Assembly: GCA_023245755.1 (NCBI GenBank) | Contig: JAHFJQ010000009.1 | Coordinates: 1 to 15,085, forward strand | DNA from: an archaeon | GTDB lineage: Archaea; Nanobdellota; Nanobdellia; SCGC-AAA011-G17; GW2011-AR17 | Length of the DNA: 15,085 bases | Reading direction: 5' to 3' | Shown here: one piece after another, positions 1 through 5,347 of the stretch | How positions within the stretch are numbered: position 1 is the first letter of the stretch | Layout: every line of letters begins with the position of its first letter | Program-made: the position numbers and the translations under genes | The notes under the pieces: generated by a model | What the model was told of the DNA's origin: nothing | The model's input: the letters and a program-made list of their open reading frames with translations, nothing else | Databases searched by the model: none

Positions 1-494
1 ATATACCAGAGATTTTTTTCATCTGTTGTCCAGCCTTTTGTATCAAATTGGCTGAGATCTATAGGATTGGTATAGGAGCGTAAGGTTTTCTTTCTTGTAG
101 AATTTTGAATATATTCGTGGAAATACGACATCACTAGTTCACGAATACTTTTGTAGATGGGTTCACGGTATCTGAGCACTGCATGGTTTGTTTTGGAGAT
201 TGCACCCCAGTGTCCATGTTGTTTGAAGACTGCAATCACATGGTCTTCATCGCCTTCTTTTGATGTTAAGTCTACTATGAGTGGAGGGTAGCCATGAAAC
301 CTTAGGATTGCTGCTGCGAGGCATGCTGCTTCGATGCAATGTGCTCGATTTTGTATGAGTACTTGCCTTGGAGAAATAAAGGTATCCCCTGTTGGTTCAA
401 AATTAATGGGGATTGTATCGATAAAATTCTGTACTTTTCTGGGTGTGTTTAAGGTTTTGAAGAGCTTGATTTCTTCAGGGTTAAAGCCATACAT
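1..494 (-). CDS. Transglutaminase-like protein, partial (3' end beyond window)
   Basis: This reading frame is open from ATG at 494 to the left edge of the window, giving 164 residues with the C-terminus missing. Residues 48-64 (QNRAHCIEAACLAAAIL) and 82-90 (DEDHVIAVF) resemble the Cys and His segments of transglutaminase-like (papain-fold) proteins, with C53 and H85 as candidate catalytic residues. An Asp partner cannot be fixed by eye. The conserved-looking segment NHAVLRYREP follows at about 103-112. No signal peptide or membrane segment is seen, so the protein is probably cytoplasmic. A TATA-like element starting 28 nt upstream fixes the start and implies a leaderless mRNA. C-ending codons (ATC, CTC, CCC, TAC) are much commoner here than in neighbouring genes, which may mean a different history. 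The family call is moderately sure; the substrate and the reaction (protease, cross-linking or other) are unknown. Confidence 0.7.
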   Translation of the reverse strand, partial: MYGFNPEEIKLFKTLNTPRKVQNFIDTIPINFEPTGDTFISPRQVLIQNRAHCIEAACLAAAILRFHGYPPLIVDLTSKEGDEDHVIAVFKQHGHWGAISKTNHAVLRYREPIYKSIRELVMSYFHEYIQNSTRKKTLRSYTNPIDLSQFDTKGWTTDEKNLWY

Positions 495-513
495 CTTTTT
501 TTGAATGGAGTAG

Positions 514-525
514 AATATTTAATAG
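514..525 (-). promoter_or_regulatory. TATA-like promoter of the transglutaminase-like gene
   Basis: The minus strand reads CTATTAAATATT. The TTAAATA core starts 28 nt upstream of the ATG at 494, the spacing expected for a leaderless archaeal transcript. It lies in the short gap after the preceding gene. Confidence 0.5.
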
Positions 526-535
526 TTTTTCTATT

Positions 536-928
536 TTAGAAATCAGCAGAATACTTTAAATGGACCGTAGCATCTTGTGTTCCTTTGTTTATTAGAAGCA
601 AGCATCCATCGCCTTCAATTAAACAATCACCCTTATTATTCAAAATATTTTGAAAATAACAGGAGTTATAATAGTAGGAGGTTTTGTTTATATTTTCTGC
701 ATCTTCTGGACCAGATGTAAAAACAAGATCAATAGCTGATGATGAGGATATATCATAAGTGATGGTTAAGTCTGAATCTTCACTCCAACATCGAGTTGAG
801 TATTCTCCAGATTTTATGAGAAAGGTTATGTCTTCATCTGGTAAGCTTCTTATGTAAATAAATCCAATGATAATAATTAATAGAATAATCCACCAGTATT
901 TTTGTTCAAAGCTTTTTTCTTTGTCCAC
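536..928 (-). CDS. Small single-pass membrane protein, unknown function
   Basis: This 130-residue protein is of no family I recognise. A charged N-terminus (MDKEKSFEQK) is followed by one strongly hydrophobic segment at about residues 11-27 (YWWIILLIIIIGFIYIR). Positive charge on both flanks makes the topology uncertain; a signal-anchor with the C-terminus outside is likely. The remaining 100 residues look beta-rich and acidic with four Cys (47, 90, 102, 109). The pair at 102/109 sits in a DCLIEGDGCLLL segment, so disulfides in an extracytoplasmic domain are possible. The start is GTG at 928, chosen because a TATA-like box begins 29 nt upstream and no better in-frame start lies nearby. That box overlaps the end of the upstream metallopeptidase gene, so this gene probably has its own leaderless mRNA. 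Confidence 0.65.
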   Translation of the reverse strand: MDKEKSFEQKYWWIILLIIIIGFIYIRSLPDEDITFLIKSGEYSTRCWSEDSDLTITYDISSSSAIDLVFTSGPEDAENINKTSYYYNSCYFQNILNNKGDCLIEGDGCLLLINKGTQDATVHLKYSADF

Positions 929-949
929 AGATTTTTGTGTTGAACTATA

Positions 950-959
950 GATTTAAATC
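950..959 (-). promoter_or_regulatory. TATA-like promoter of the small membrane protein gene
   Basis: The palindromic GATTTAAATC places TTTAAATC 29 nt before the GTG start at 928. It overlaps the TAA stop (953-955) of the upstream gene, so the two genes look separately transcribed despite a 24-nt gap. Confidence 0.5.
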
Positions 960-1759
960 TTTTGGTTGTGTTCTGCAGCTAGAAATTCTTTAATATGGCT
1001 TTCAATATCTGATCTGTCACTCAAAGGATTTGTTCTTCTTGCCTGTTCTTCACAGAAAGCTAAACCTAAGAGATGTGCTGCAATAGTTTCTGTCATTTCT
1101 TCTCCTATTGCTATTTTTGCCTTCTGTGGATCTGTATTATCAAAACAGTTGCTTTCTCCTCTATACGTTGCTGCATAGTGAGAAATAGGTGCATGAGCTT
1201 CTGCAAGCTTTGCAAATTCCAATATATATTCTAATCCCTCGACTTCTTTTCCTGAAGGAAGTACTAGTTTGTAATTGGGAATGTATAATGCTGGAGCAAT
1301 GATACTATGGCCATACTCATGGACAAAACCCTGTGCTAGGATGATTCTTCTTGTCATTGTAGAAATATTTTTTGGAAGCCTATAGAGCCATATGTCTGCA
1401 GAAGGAATCCCTGTATTTCTCCAAGTCTGATAATCAATATAGGAAGGTACTAAGGCAGTTGGAGAAAGTGCTTGCTTAACTTCTTGTGTTTCTTGAGGTT
1501 TTTCAGCTGTTGAATCTCTACGAAACCACGTTGTTGGTTTACCCACTACTTTTTTAAGAATAGACCTTTTCCTTGCAGTTAGAGGGAATAATTGTATAAG
1601 AAGGGAAAGATCATCCTCAGTTAGTTCTATGTATTCTTTTTGCTCGATAGTGTAAGGAAAAATTAGACCTTCTTTGGCTTGTCGAAATTCTATACCAGAG
1701 GATTCATACCAGTCTATAGTTTCACCCATATCTAAGCCCGAAAGATCTTCATTTGCCAT
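953..1759 (-). CDS. Putative zinc metallopeptidase with HEYGH motif
   Basis: This 268-residue protein has an HExxH zinc-binding signature, HEYGH at residues 147-151, in a hydrophobic helix-like context (LAQGFVHEYGHSI). Acidic residues about 70 further on (E220, E221, E224, in EEMTETIAAHLLG) could supply the third, glutamate zinc ligand of a gluzincin-type peptidase. In that family model the two His bind zinc and the Glu of HExxH is the general base. There is no signal peptide or membrane segment, so a cytoplasmic role is likely. Residues 1-100 are acidic and low in recognisable motifs and may be a separate domain or linker. Both the family and the substrate are unknown; it could also be a non-proteolytic relative. 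A TATA-like box starting 30 nt before ATG 1759 indicates a leaderless mRNA, divergent from the gene at 1841. Confidence 0.65.
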   Translation of the reverse strand: MANEDLSGLDMGETIDWYESSGIEFRQAKEGLIFPYTIEQKEYIELTEDDLSLLIQLFPLTARKRSILKKVVGKPTTWFRRDSTAEKPQETQEVKQALSPTALVPSYIDYQTWRNTGIPSADIWLYRLPKNISTMTRRIILAQGFVHEYGHSIIAPALYIPNYKLVLPSGKEVEGLEYILEFAKLAEAHAPISHYAATYRGESNCFDNTDPQKAKIAIGEEMTETIAAHLLGLAFCEEQARRTNPLSDRSDIESHIKEFLAAEHNQKI

Positions 1760-1780
1760 AGATTTGGAAGTATATTACTG

Positions 1781-1790
1781 CTATTTAAAG
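1781..1790 (-). promoter_or_regulatory. TATA-like promoter of the HEYGH metallopeptidase gene
   Basis: The minus strand reads CTTTAAATAG, with TTTAAATA starting 30 nt upstream of the ATG at 1759. It forms a divergent pair with the plus-strand box at 1812-1821. Confidence 0.55.
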
Positions 1791-1805
1791 GTAGTGGCAT
1801 CTACC
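1790..1805. repeat. Short inverted repeat between two divergent promoters
   Basis: GGTAG and CTACC arms enclose a 6-nt centre and lie between the TATA-like boxes of the two divergent genes, touching the position where the upstream BRE element or a regulator would bind. It could be an operator shared by both genes. The arms are only 5 bp long, so chance is a real alternative. Confidence 0.3.
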
Positions 1806-1811
1806 ACAATG

Positions 1812-1821
1812 CTTTTTAATA
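1812..1821 (+). promoter_or_regulatory. TATA-like promoter of the 117-residue gene
   Basis: CTTTTTAATA lies with its TTTTAATA core starting about 27 nt before ATG 1841, consistent with leaderless transcription. It resembles the box of the plus-strand gene at 8052 (CTTTTAATC). Confidence 0.45.
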
Positions 1822-1840
1822 GGGAGAATACATTTTTGCC

Positions 1841-2194
1841 ATGGGAATCCACCCTTCTCTCAGGAATCGTGTTTTACTTCAAAAGATTGTTCGTTCTTAT
1901 AAGACTCGTATTGAAGAACTAGAACAAAAACATCATCCTGTTGCTCAAAGCAATTTTGTAGACATAACTCGAAATCTTATACAACTCCTTCTTCATCTTG
2001 AGGGAACAGATTACTTGCCTTTAGATATCCTTAGCTTTTTTCGTACACAAATGGTATTAGACCTTTATTTAGGCCTTGCTCAAAGAAGCCCTTCTTTTTT
2101 GGATAGAGAGATGCATACCCAAGGAGGGTATTTTCCTGATAGGGGTTTAAGTGGTGAAGGCTATGTAGATTATGCTCTTTATCATTTAGAGTAG
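1841..2194 (+). CDS. Hypothetical protein, 117 residues
   Basis: I do not recognise this gene. The predicted protein is soluble and mostly helical. Its N-terminal 30 residues are basic (LRNRVLLQKIVRSYKTRIEE), the middle carries a leucine-rich helix (NLIQLLLHLEG, about 45-55), and the C-terminal 30 residues are glycine- and tyrosine-rich. No membrane segment, signal peptide or zinc motif is seen. The ATG start is supported by a TATA-like box about 27 nt upstream. The gene is transcribed divergently from the HEYGH metallopeptidase and converges on the 91-residue gene at 2294. The 99-nt gap at its 3' end shows no clear T-run terminator. Confidence 0.6.
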   Translation: MGIHPSLRNRVLLQKIVRSYKTRIEELEQKHHPVAQSNFVDITRNLIQLLLHLEGTDYLPLDILSFFRTQMVLDLYLGLAQRSPSFLDREMHTQGGYFPDRGLSGEGYVDYALYHLE

Positions 2195-2293
2195 ATTAGA
2201 AAAGATTACTGGTTTGGGGGATAAGCTATTAGGATATTATTTAGAAGTAATTTCAGAATGTTCTCAAGAAAAATAAATCAATTATCTCTTCAG

Positions 2294-2569
2294 TTAAAGA
2301 TAAGCTGATTGATACCACATTCTTACAGGCAGAACAGTAATGAAGGGGTCTCTTTCAAATGCTCTTTGAGCTTCTAGAGGAGTAAGAAGCTCGTGTCGGC
2401 TGTAGGTTCCACATTCTTCTCTTGCAATAGGAAGTAACTCTCCTCTACATACTCTTAAGTATGTCCCTGGACCCTGTGTATCCTGGTTAAAACCTTCGTC
2501 AATTCCATGAGTTATATCTGATGTTGGGCAAAGTTCATCTAATGTTAAGATTGGTAAAAGAGTCATCAT
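2294..2569 (-). CDS. Hypothetical protein, 91 residues
   Basis: This is a small soluble protein of no family I recognise. It has three Cys (14, 41, 53), an acidic first half, and a second half with aromatic and hydrophobic residues ending PVRMWYQSAYL. Two adjacent ATG codons (2569 and 2566) could start it. The first is taken because TTTATAAAA begins 27 nt upstream, matching the leaderless pattern of the window. It has its own promoter downstream of the T-rich tail of ftsZ, so it is probably not an ftsZ operon member. The coding call rests on the promoter and the open frame only. Confidence 0.55.
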   Translation of the reverse strand: MMTLLPILTLDELCPTSDITHGIDEGFNQDTQGPGTYLRVCRGELLPIAREECGTYSRHELLTPLEAQRAFERDPFITVLPVRMWYQSAYL

Positions 2570-2587
2570 TTCTAGAATTTATACTGT

Positions 2588-2598
2588 TTTTATAAATC
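2588..2598 (-). promoter_or_regulatory. TATA box of the 91-residue gene
   Basis: The minus strand reads GATTTATAAAA, a near-consensus archaeal TATA box starting 27 nt before ATG 2569. It lies just downstream of the ftsZ terminator region. Confidence 0.6.
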
Positions 2599-2620
2599 TT
2601 TCTAGCCGGAGTATTTTCTA

Positions 2621-2643
2621 AAAGAAAATAATTAAAAAAAGAA
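2621..2643 (-). terminator. T-rich terminator after ftsZ
   Basis: Directly after the ftsZ stop codon the minus strand runs through seven consecutive T and then a second T-rich stretch (TTTTTTTAATTATTTTCTTT). Oligo-T tracts of this kind terminate archaeal RNA polymerase without needing a hairpin. Confidence 0.5.
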
Positions 2644-3714
2644 TTAAAAGAAGTCGATTCCAAGACTGTTAGACATTTGTTTTGAATTGTCTTTTTTCTT
2701 AGAACCTTTTCCCATAACGTATGGTGAGTTTACTCCAGTAATAATTGTCATGACACGAAGTTTTCCTTTCATATCACCGGAAATACGAGCTCCCCAGATA
2801 ACGTTTGCATCTTCATCTAAAGCTTGCGTGATAAAGTCTCCTACTCGGTTTACTTCATCAAGAGTGAGATCATCTCCACCAGCAACGTGAATAAGTGCAC
2901 CTGTTGCTCCTTCATAGCTGACTTCAAGCAATGGATTTGATAAAGCCCTTTTTACTGCTTCTTCTACTCTATTTTGAGAGTCAGATTCTCCAATACCAAT
3001 AACAGAGACGTCACCGTTAGACATGATTGCTTTTACATCTGCATAGTCTAAGTTTACTAAGGATGGAACTGCAATAATTTCTACGATACCTTTGATCATG
3101 GTAGAGATTAATTCGTTTGCTACAGCGAATGCTTGTTGAATCGGTAAGTTTCCCGCAATTTTGACCAGTCTGTTGTTATCAATAACAATAACGGTATCAC
3201 AGATGTCTCTGAGTTGTTGTAGACCGTATTCTGCTTTCTCTACTCTTGCTCTTTCAATTTCGAAGGGCATGGTTACTGTTCCAATAACAATTGCTTTTTC
3301 TTCTTTTGCAAGTTGTGCGACAACTGGAGCAGAACCTGTTCCTGTTCCTCCACCCATACCTGCAGTGATGAAAACCATATCGGTTCCACGAAGAACTTCT
3401 TTTAATTCTCCTAATTGCTCTTTTGCAGCTTCTCTTCCTTTATCTGGAAATCCACCACATCCAAGTCCTCGAGTTAAATCTCTTCCTACAAGAATTTTTT
3501 TATCAGCTTCTACAAGATCTAAGTGCTGTTTATCTGTGTTGATTGCGATGATTTCTGCTCCTTGAATTCCTTTCTTAAAGAGCCAGTTTGTAGCGTTTGT
3601 ACCTCCGCCACCACATCCTATAACCTTAATATTTGCCTGCCCTATTTCTACTTGATGAGCGGGTGTTTCAACATTTTTTAATGCGTTTTCAATTAAAGAA
3701 CCAAATACGTTCAT
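2644..3714 (-). CDS. ftsZ: Cell division GTPase FtsZ, archaeal FtsZ2-like
   Basis: FtsZ is the tubulin homologue that polymerises with GTP at the division site. From ATG 3714 it has 356 residues, a usual length. Visible signatures are the N-terminal nucleotide loop (GCGGGGTNA, 33-41), the tubulin signature GGGTGTGS (121-128), and the T7 synergy loop NLDYADV (221-227), whose acidic residues complete the GTPase site of the next subunit. Segments such as PFEIERARVEKAEYGL and PSLVNLDYADV read more like archaeal FtsZ2 than FtsZ1, from memory of these families. A short Lys/Ser/Asn linker (about 337-349) leads to a C-terminal SLGIDFF tail, perhaps a partner-binding peptide. An in-frame GTG at 3756 would add 14 residues. 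It is rejected because the strong AAAGGAGGA site precedes ATG 3714 and the TATA box would start transcription downstream of 3756. It is transcribed alone. Confidence 0.96.
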   Translation of the reverse strand: MNVFGSLIENALKNVETPAHQVEIGQANIKVIGCGGGGTNATNWLFKKGIQGAEIIAINTDKQHLDLVEADKKILVGRDLTRGLGCGGFPDKGREAAKEQLGELKEVLRGTDMVFITAGMGGGTGTGSAPVVAQLAKEEKAIVIGTVTMPFEIERARVEKAEYGLQQLRDICDTVIVIDNNRLVKIAGNLPIQQAFAVANELISTMIKGIVEIIAVPSLVNLDYADVKAIMSNGDVSVIGIGESDSQNRVEEAVKRALSNPLLEVSYEGATGALIHVAGGDDLTLDEVNRVGDFITQALDEDANVIWGARISGDMKGKLRVMTIITGVNSPYVMGKGSKKKDNSKQMSNSLGIDFF

Positions 3715-3720
3715 TTTCTT

Positions 3721-3729
3721 TCCTCCTTT
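3721..3729 (-). promoter_or_regulatory. Strong Shine-Dalgarno site of ftsZ
   Basis: The minus strand reads AAAGGAGGA, six nucleotides before ATG 3714. It is the best ribosome-binding site in the window. It decides the ftsZ start and sets this gene apart from the leaderless single genes around it. Confidence 0.8.
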
Positions 3730-3757
3730 GGATAATTCTACAAGCAGTTGCTCCACT

Positions 3758-3768
3758 CATTTATAAGG
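3758..3768 (-). promoter_or_regulatory. TATA box of ftsZ
   Basis: The minus strand reads CCTTATAAATG. The TATA core starts 52 nt before ATG 3714, so transcription should begin near 3738 and leave a leader of roughly 20-25 nt that carries the Shine-Dalgarno site. Confidence 0.6.
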
Positions 3769-3834
3769 ATTATTATACTCTTGGAGCCATTCTCAAAAAT
3801 TGATGTTGTAAAATGAAAGATTGAATTTAGAAAA

Positions 3835-3933
3835 CTACATAGCGACATATGGTCCTATAGAATTTTCTTCATCAGCCTCTTCTTTTTCCATGTGTTCTAG
3901 GTTCTCAACAAACCGTAAAAACTTTTTACGCAT
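3835..3933 (-). CDS. Possible leaderless microprotein, 32 residues
   Basis: ATG at 3933 opens a 32-codon frame ending in TAG. The product has a basic, aromatic N-terminus (MRKKFLRFVENLEHM) followed by an acidic half (EKEEADEENS) ending IGPYVAM, like a small amphipathic helix with a charged tail. The main support is a CTTTAAAAAG box starting 30 nt before the ATG. That sequence is identical to the box before rps12, and the spacing matches the other leaderless genes. Codons 2-7 coincide with a 17-bp palindrome. The family and function are unknown. The alternative is that the promoter makes a short non-coding RNA, or that the ORF is chance. Confidence 0.4.
   Translation of the reverse strand: MRKKFLRFVENLEHMEKEEADEENSIGPYVAM
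3914..3930. repeat. 17-bp perfect palindrome
   Basis: CGTAAAAA and TTTTTACG form perfect 8-bp arms around a single central base. It lies inside the first codons of the 32-residue ORF and just downstream of two TATA-like boxes. It could be an operator or a small RNA hairpin, or could simply follow from the Arg-Lys-Lys-Phe-Leu-Arg codons. Confidence 0.35.
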
Positions 3934-3953
3934 GTTTGTTTATAAAGAAAAAG

Positions 3954-3964
3954 TCTTTTTAAAG
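3954..3964 (-). promoter_or_regulatory. TATA-like promoter of the 32-residue ORF
   Basis: The minus strand reads CTTTAAAAAGA, with TTTAAAAAG starting 30 nt before ATG 3933. The core is the same as in the rps12 promoter (9531-9540). Confidence 0.45.
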
Positions 3965-4085
3965 ATATGTATAGTTGTACTTATAGGTTGATAGTGAAAA
4001 TGAGCCTTTTCTTATGGAGTACTTCTTGTTGTTTTGCCTTTTCTTCTTTGTCGTAATGGCTTTCCATGGTGATATGAAGGAAAGA

Positions 4086-4094
4086 GTATATAAG
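4086..4094 (+). promoter_or_regulatory. TATA box of the repeat protein gene
   Basis: GTATATAAG lies with TATATAAG starting 30 nt before ATG 4117, a near-consensus archaeal TATA box giving a leaderless mRNA. Confidence 0.6.
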
Positions 4095-4116
4095 TTGAAC
4101 ATTTTTTCAAAAAAAC

Positions 4117-4953
4117 ATGGCTGATTTTGTTTTGGAATGTTTAGACTTATTAGAAATTCCACAAAGAAGAAGAGCATTATTAGAAGTGAGAGTACGTAGA
4201 ATTCTTCATGAAGAAGAGATAGTAGATCCTTCTCTTATTTATCAAACGATTATTAAAGAACTAGAAAGAGTTGAACATATTCCTTATGCAGAAAAATTTG
4301 CAATACGTTTAGATGGGAGAAAGAGAGAAAGTGAACAACTCTTTCATGAAGTTGTTCCTGCTTCAGTAGAAAGTTCTTCTTTTCCTGGGACTAAAGAACC
4401 TTTTTTTGAAGTAGATAGAGGGTTATTTCAACAATTTCAAAGATTACTCCCTAACGTGGAAGAAGAAATGCTTGTTGGTGTTCCTCTTGAAGAGCGGGGC
4501 GTTATACAAAGAAGACTAGGAATCCTTGAAGCAAGGTTACAAGAAGAAAAATTATTTTTACCTCCTGAAAGACCAGTTAGGGAAGCTGTTTTTATGGAGA
4601 ATGATACTCTCGTTGTTTCTTTGGGGAGGAGAACTAGAGGCTATGACTCCTTAGAGTTTTATAGAAAATATTATCCTGATGTTGTGAGAGGGGAGCTTGC
4701 AAAGAGAGATAATGCCCTTTATGCAAGGCTTATTCGACAAGGATATATTCATCTTATTCCCTTGTTAGATTATGGTGATCCCATGACTCTTTATCATGCA
4801 AAGTATGAAGGTATGAGTCCTGGAGATCTTGCAAAAGCAGACAATGCTTTGTATGCACGAATTCGAAGGGAAGGGTTGCTTTTACAACTTCCTCGAAAAA
4901 AAAGGGTTGGGAGAAAAATATATTCTATTCCTCAAAAAGAAGGTTGTTCCTAA
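4117..4953 (+). CDS. Protein with two 39-residue repeats, possibly nucleic acid binding
   Basis: This 278-residue soluble protein has two tandem copies of a 39-residue unit at residues 177-215 and 221-259. They share the frame D-x(4)-Y-x(3)-Y, then LAK-x-DNALYAR and x(3)-G-x(4)-LP, with no internal gaps. A repeat with a conserved LYARxxRxG helix followed by a Leu-Pro end is typical of small helix-turn-helix-like units, so DNA or RNA binding is possible; that is inference. Residues 1-170 are charged and mostly helical, with a basic stretch at 16-28 and no recognised domain. The tail (PRKKRVGRKIYS) is strongly basic, which also favours nucleic acid binding. It is transcribed alone from a good TATA box and converges on the gene at 4956 with only 2 nt between stop codons. 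Codons are strongly A/T-ending. Confidence 0.7.
   Translation: MADFVLECLDLLEIPQRRRALLEVRVRRILHEEEIVDPSLIYQTIIKELERVEHIPYAEKFAIRLDGRKRESEQLFHEVVPASVESSSFPGTKEPFFEVDRGLFQQFQRLLPNVEEEMLVGVPLEERGVIQRRLGILEARLQEEKLFLPPERPVREAVFMENDTLVVSLGRRTRGYDSLEFYRKYYPDVVRGELAKRDNALYARLIRQGYIHLIPLLDYGDPMTLYHAKYEGMSPGDLAKADNALYARIRREGLLLQLPRKKRVGRKIYSIPQKEGCS
4645..4893 (+). repeat. Tandem 39-codon repeat within the coding region
   Basis: Unit 1 spans 4645-4761 and unit 2 spans 4777-4893, offset by 132 nt (44 codons). The protein copies share the DNALYAR core exactly, while the DNA has diverged at many silent sites, so this is an old duplication held by selection on the protein. Confidence 0.7.
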
Positions 4954-4955
4954 AA

Positions 4956-5318
4956 TTATTTTCTTCTAAACACATATCTTCCGGCTCTTTGATAGACTAT
5001 TTCTGCAGAGAATGGGTCGCCTTGATTAAACAGGGTCATATATACTCCGTTAAAAATGTCCCCAACAAACATTGCTGCTTTTCTATTTGAAGAGTTGTCT
5101 ATACTTCCCTCAAGTATATGCGTTCGGTCACATTCTCTTGCTTCTTCTACAAGCCGTGCAAGTGCAGAGTCTTCTGTTTTGAAAGCTGCAATTTCTAAAA
5201 GGGAAAAAGTACAGCTTTGGGGAAAATTTTCTCTTTTGACTATAGCAGGAAATGCTCTTACGAGATCTCTATTCTTGCCTGAATATTGTAAAAAACCATA
5301 TGCTTTTCCTACTGTCAT
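4956..5318 (-). CDS. Hypothetical protein, 120 residues, downstream of L10e
   Basis: I do not recognise this gene. The product is a soluble mixed alpha/beta protein with Cys at 36 and 63, an acidic helix at about 48-64 (TEDSALARLVEEARECD), and a basic C-terminus (RAGRYVFRRK). It starts at ATG 5318, preceded by a weak TAGGAA ribosome-binding site. No TATA-like box is seen at leaderless spacing, unlike most neighbours. It lies 29 nt after the L10e stop codon, and a run of nine T separates them. It is probably read as the last, attenuated gene of the L35Ae-L10e transcript. A translation-linked role would fit the position but nothing in the sequence proves it. Confidence 0.6.
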   Translation of the reverse strand: MTVGKAYGFLQYSGKNRDLVRAFPAIVKRENFPQSCTFSLLEIAAFKTEDSALARLVEEARECDRTHILEGSIDNSSNRKAAMFVGDIFNGVYMTLFNQGDPFSAEIVYQRAGRYVFRRK

Positions 5319-5338
5319 TACGTTCCTAGTTCATTAAG

Positions 5339-5347
5339 AAAAAAAAA
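5339..5347 (-). terminator. Nine-T tract directly after the L10e stop codon
   Basis: The minus strand has nine consecutive T immediately after the TAA of rpl10e. This is a likely intrinsic archaeal terminator, perhaps partial, since the next gene has no visible promoter of its own. Confidence 0.5.

Larger units (their letters stand above)
3769..4085. other. Gene-poor stretch between ftsZ and the repeat protein gene
   Basis: These roughly 320 bases lie between the ftsZ promoter and the promoter of the gene at 4117. The only supported content is the 32-residue minus-strand ORF (3835-3933) with its promoter (3954-3964). A second TATA-like TTTATAAAG lies at 3939-3947 and reads in either direction. 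The rest (about 3966-4085) shows no convincing gene, tRNA or box C/D RNA by eye. Confidence 0.4.

Noticed and set aside
2195..2293. Search for a gene or terminator in the convergent gap
   Set aside because: No open frame with a start signal, no T-run and no stable hairpin seen by eye.
3161..3565. Plus-strand frame antisense to ftsZ
   Set aside because: Ser/Pro-rich shadow of the conserved FtsZ core, with no supporting signals.
3715..3756. Longer ftsZ frame starting at GTG 3756
   Set aside because: The strong Shine-Dalgarno lies inside this extension, and the TATA box would start transcription downstream of the GTG.
4000..4056. 18-codon plus-strand ORF (MSLFLWSTSCCFAFSSLS)
   Set aside because: Too short, with only a weak TATA-like sequence and no ribosome-binding site.
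3959..4177. Minus-strand frame of 72 codons across the promoter of the repeat protein gene
   Set aside because: Low-complexity product rich in Lys, Asn and Phe; it covers the TATA box and first codons of the gene at 4117 and has no promoter of its own.
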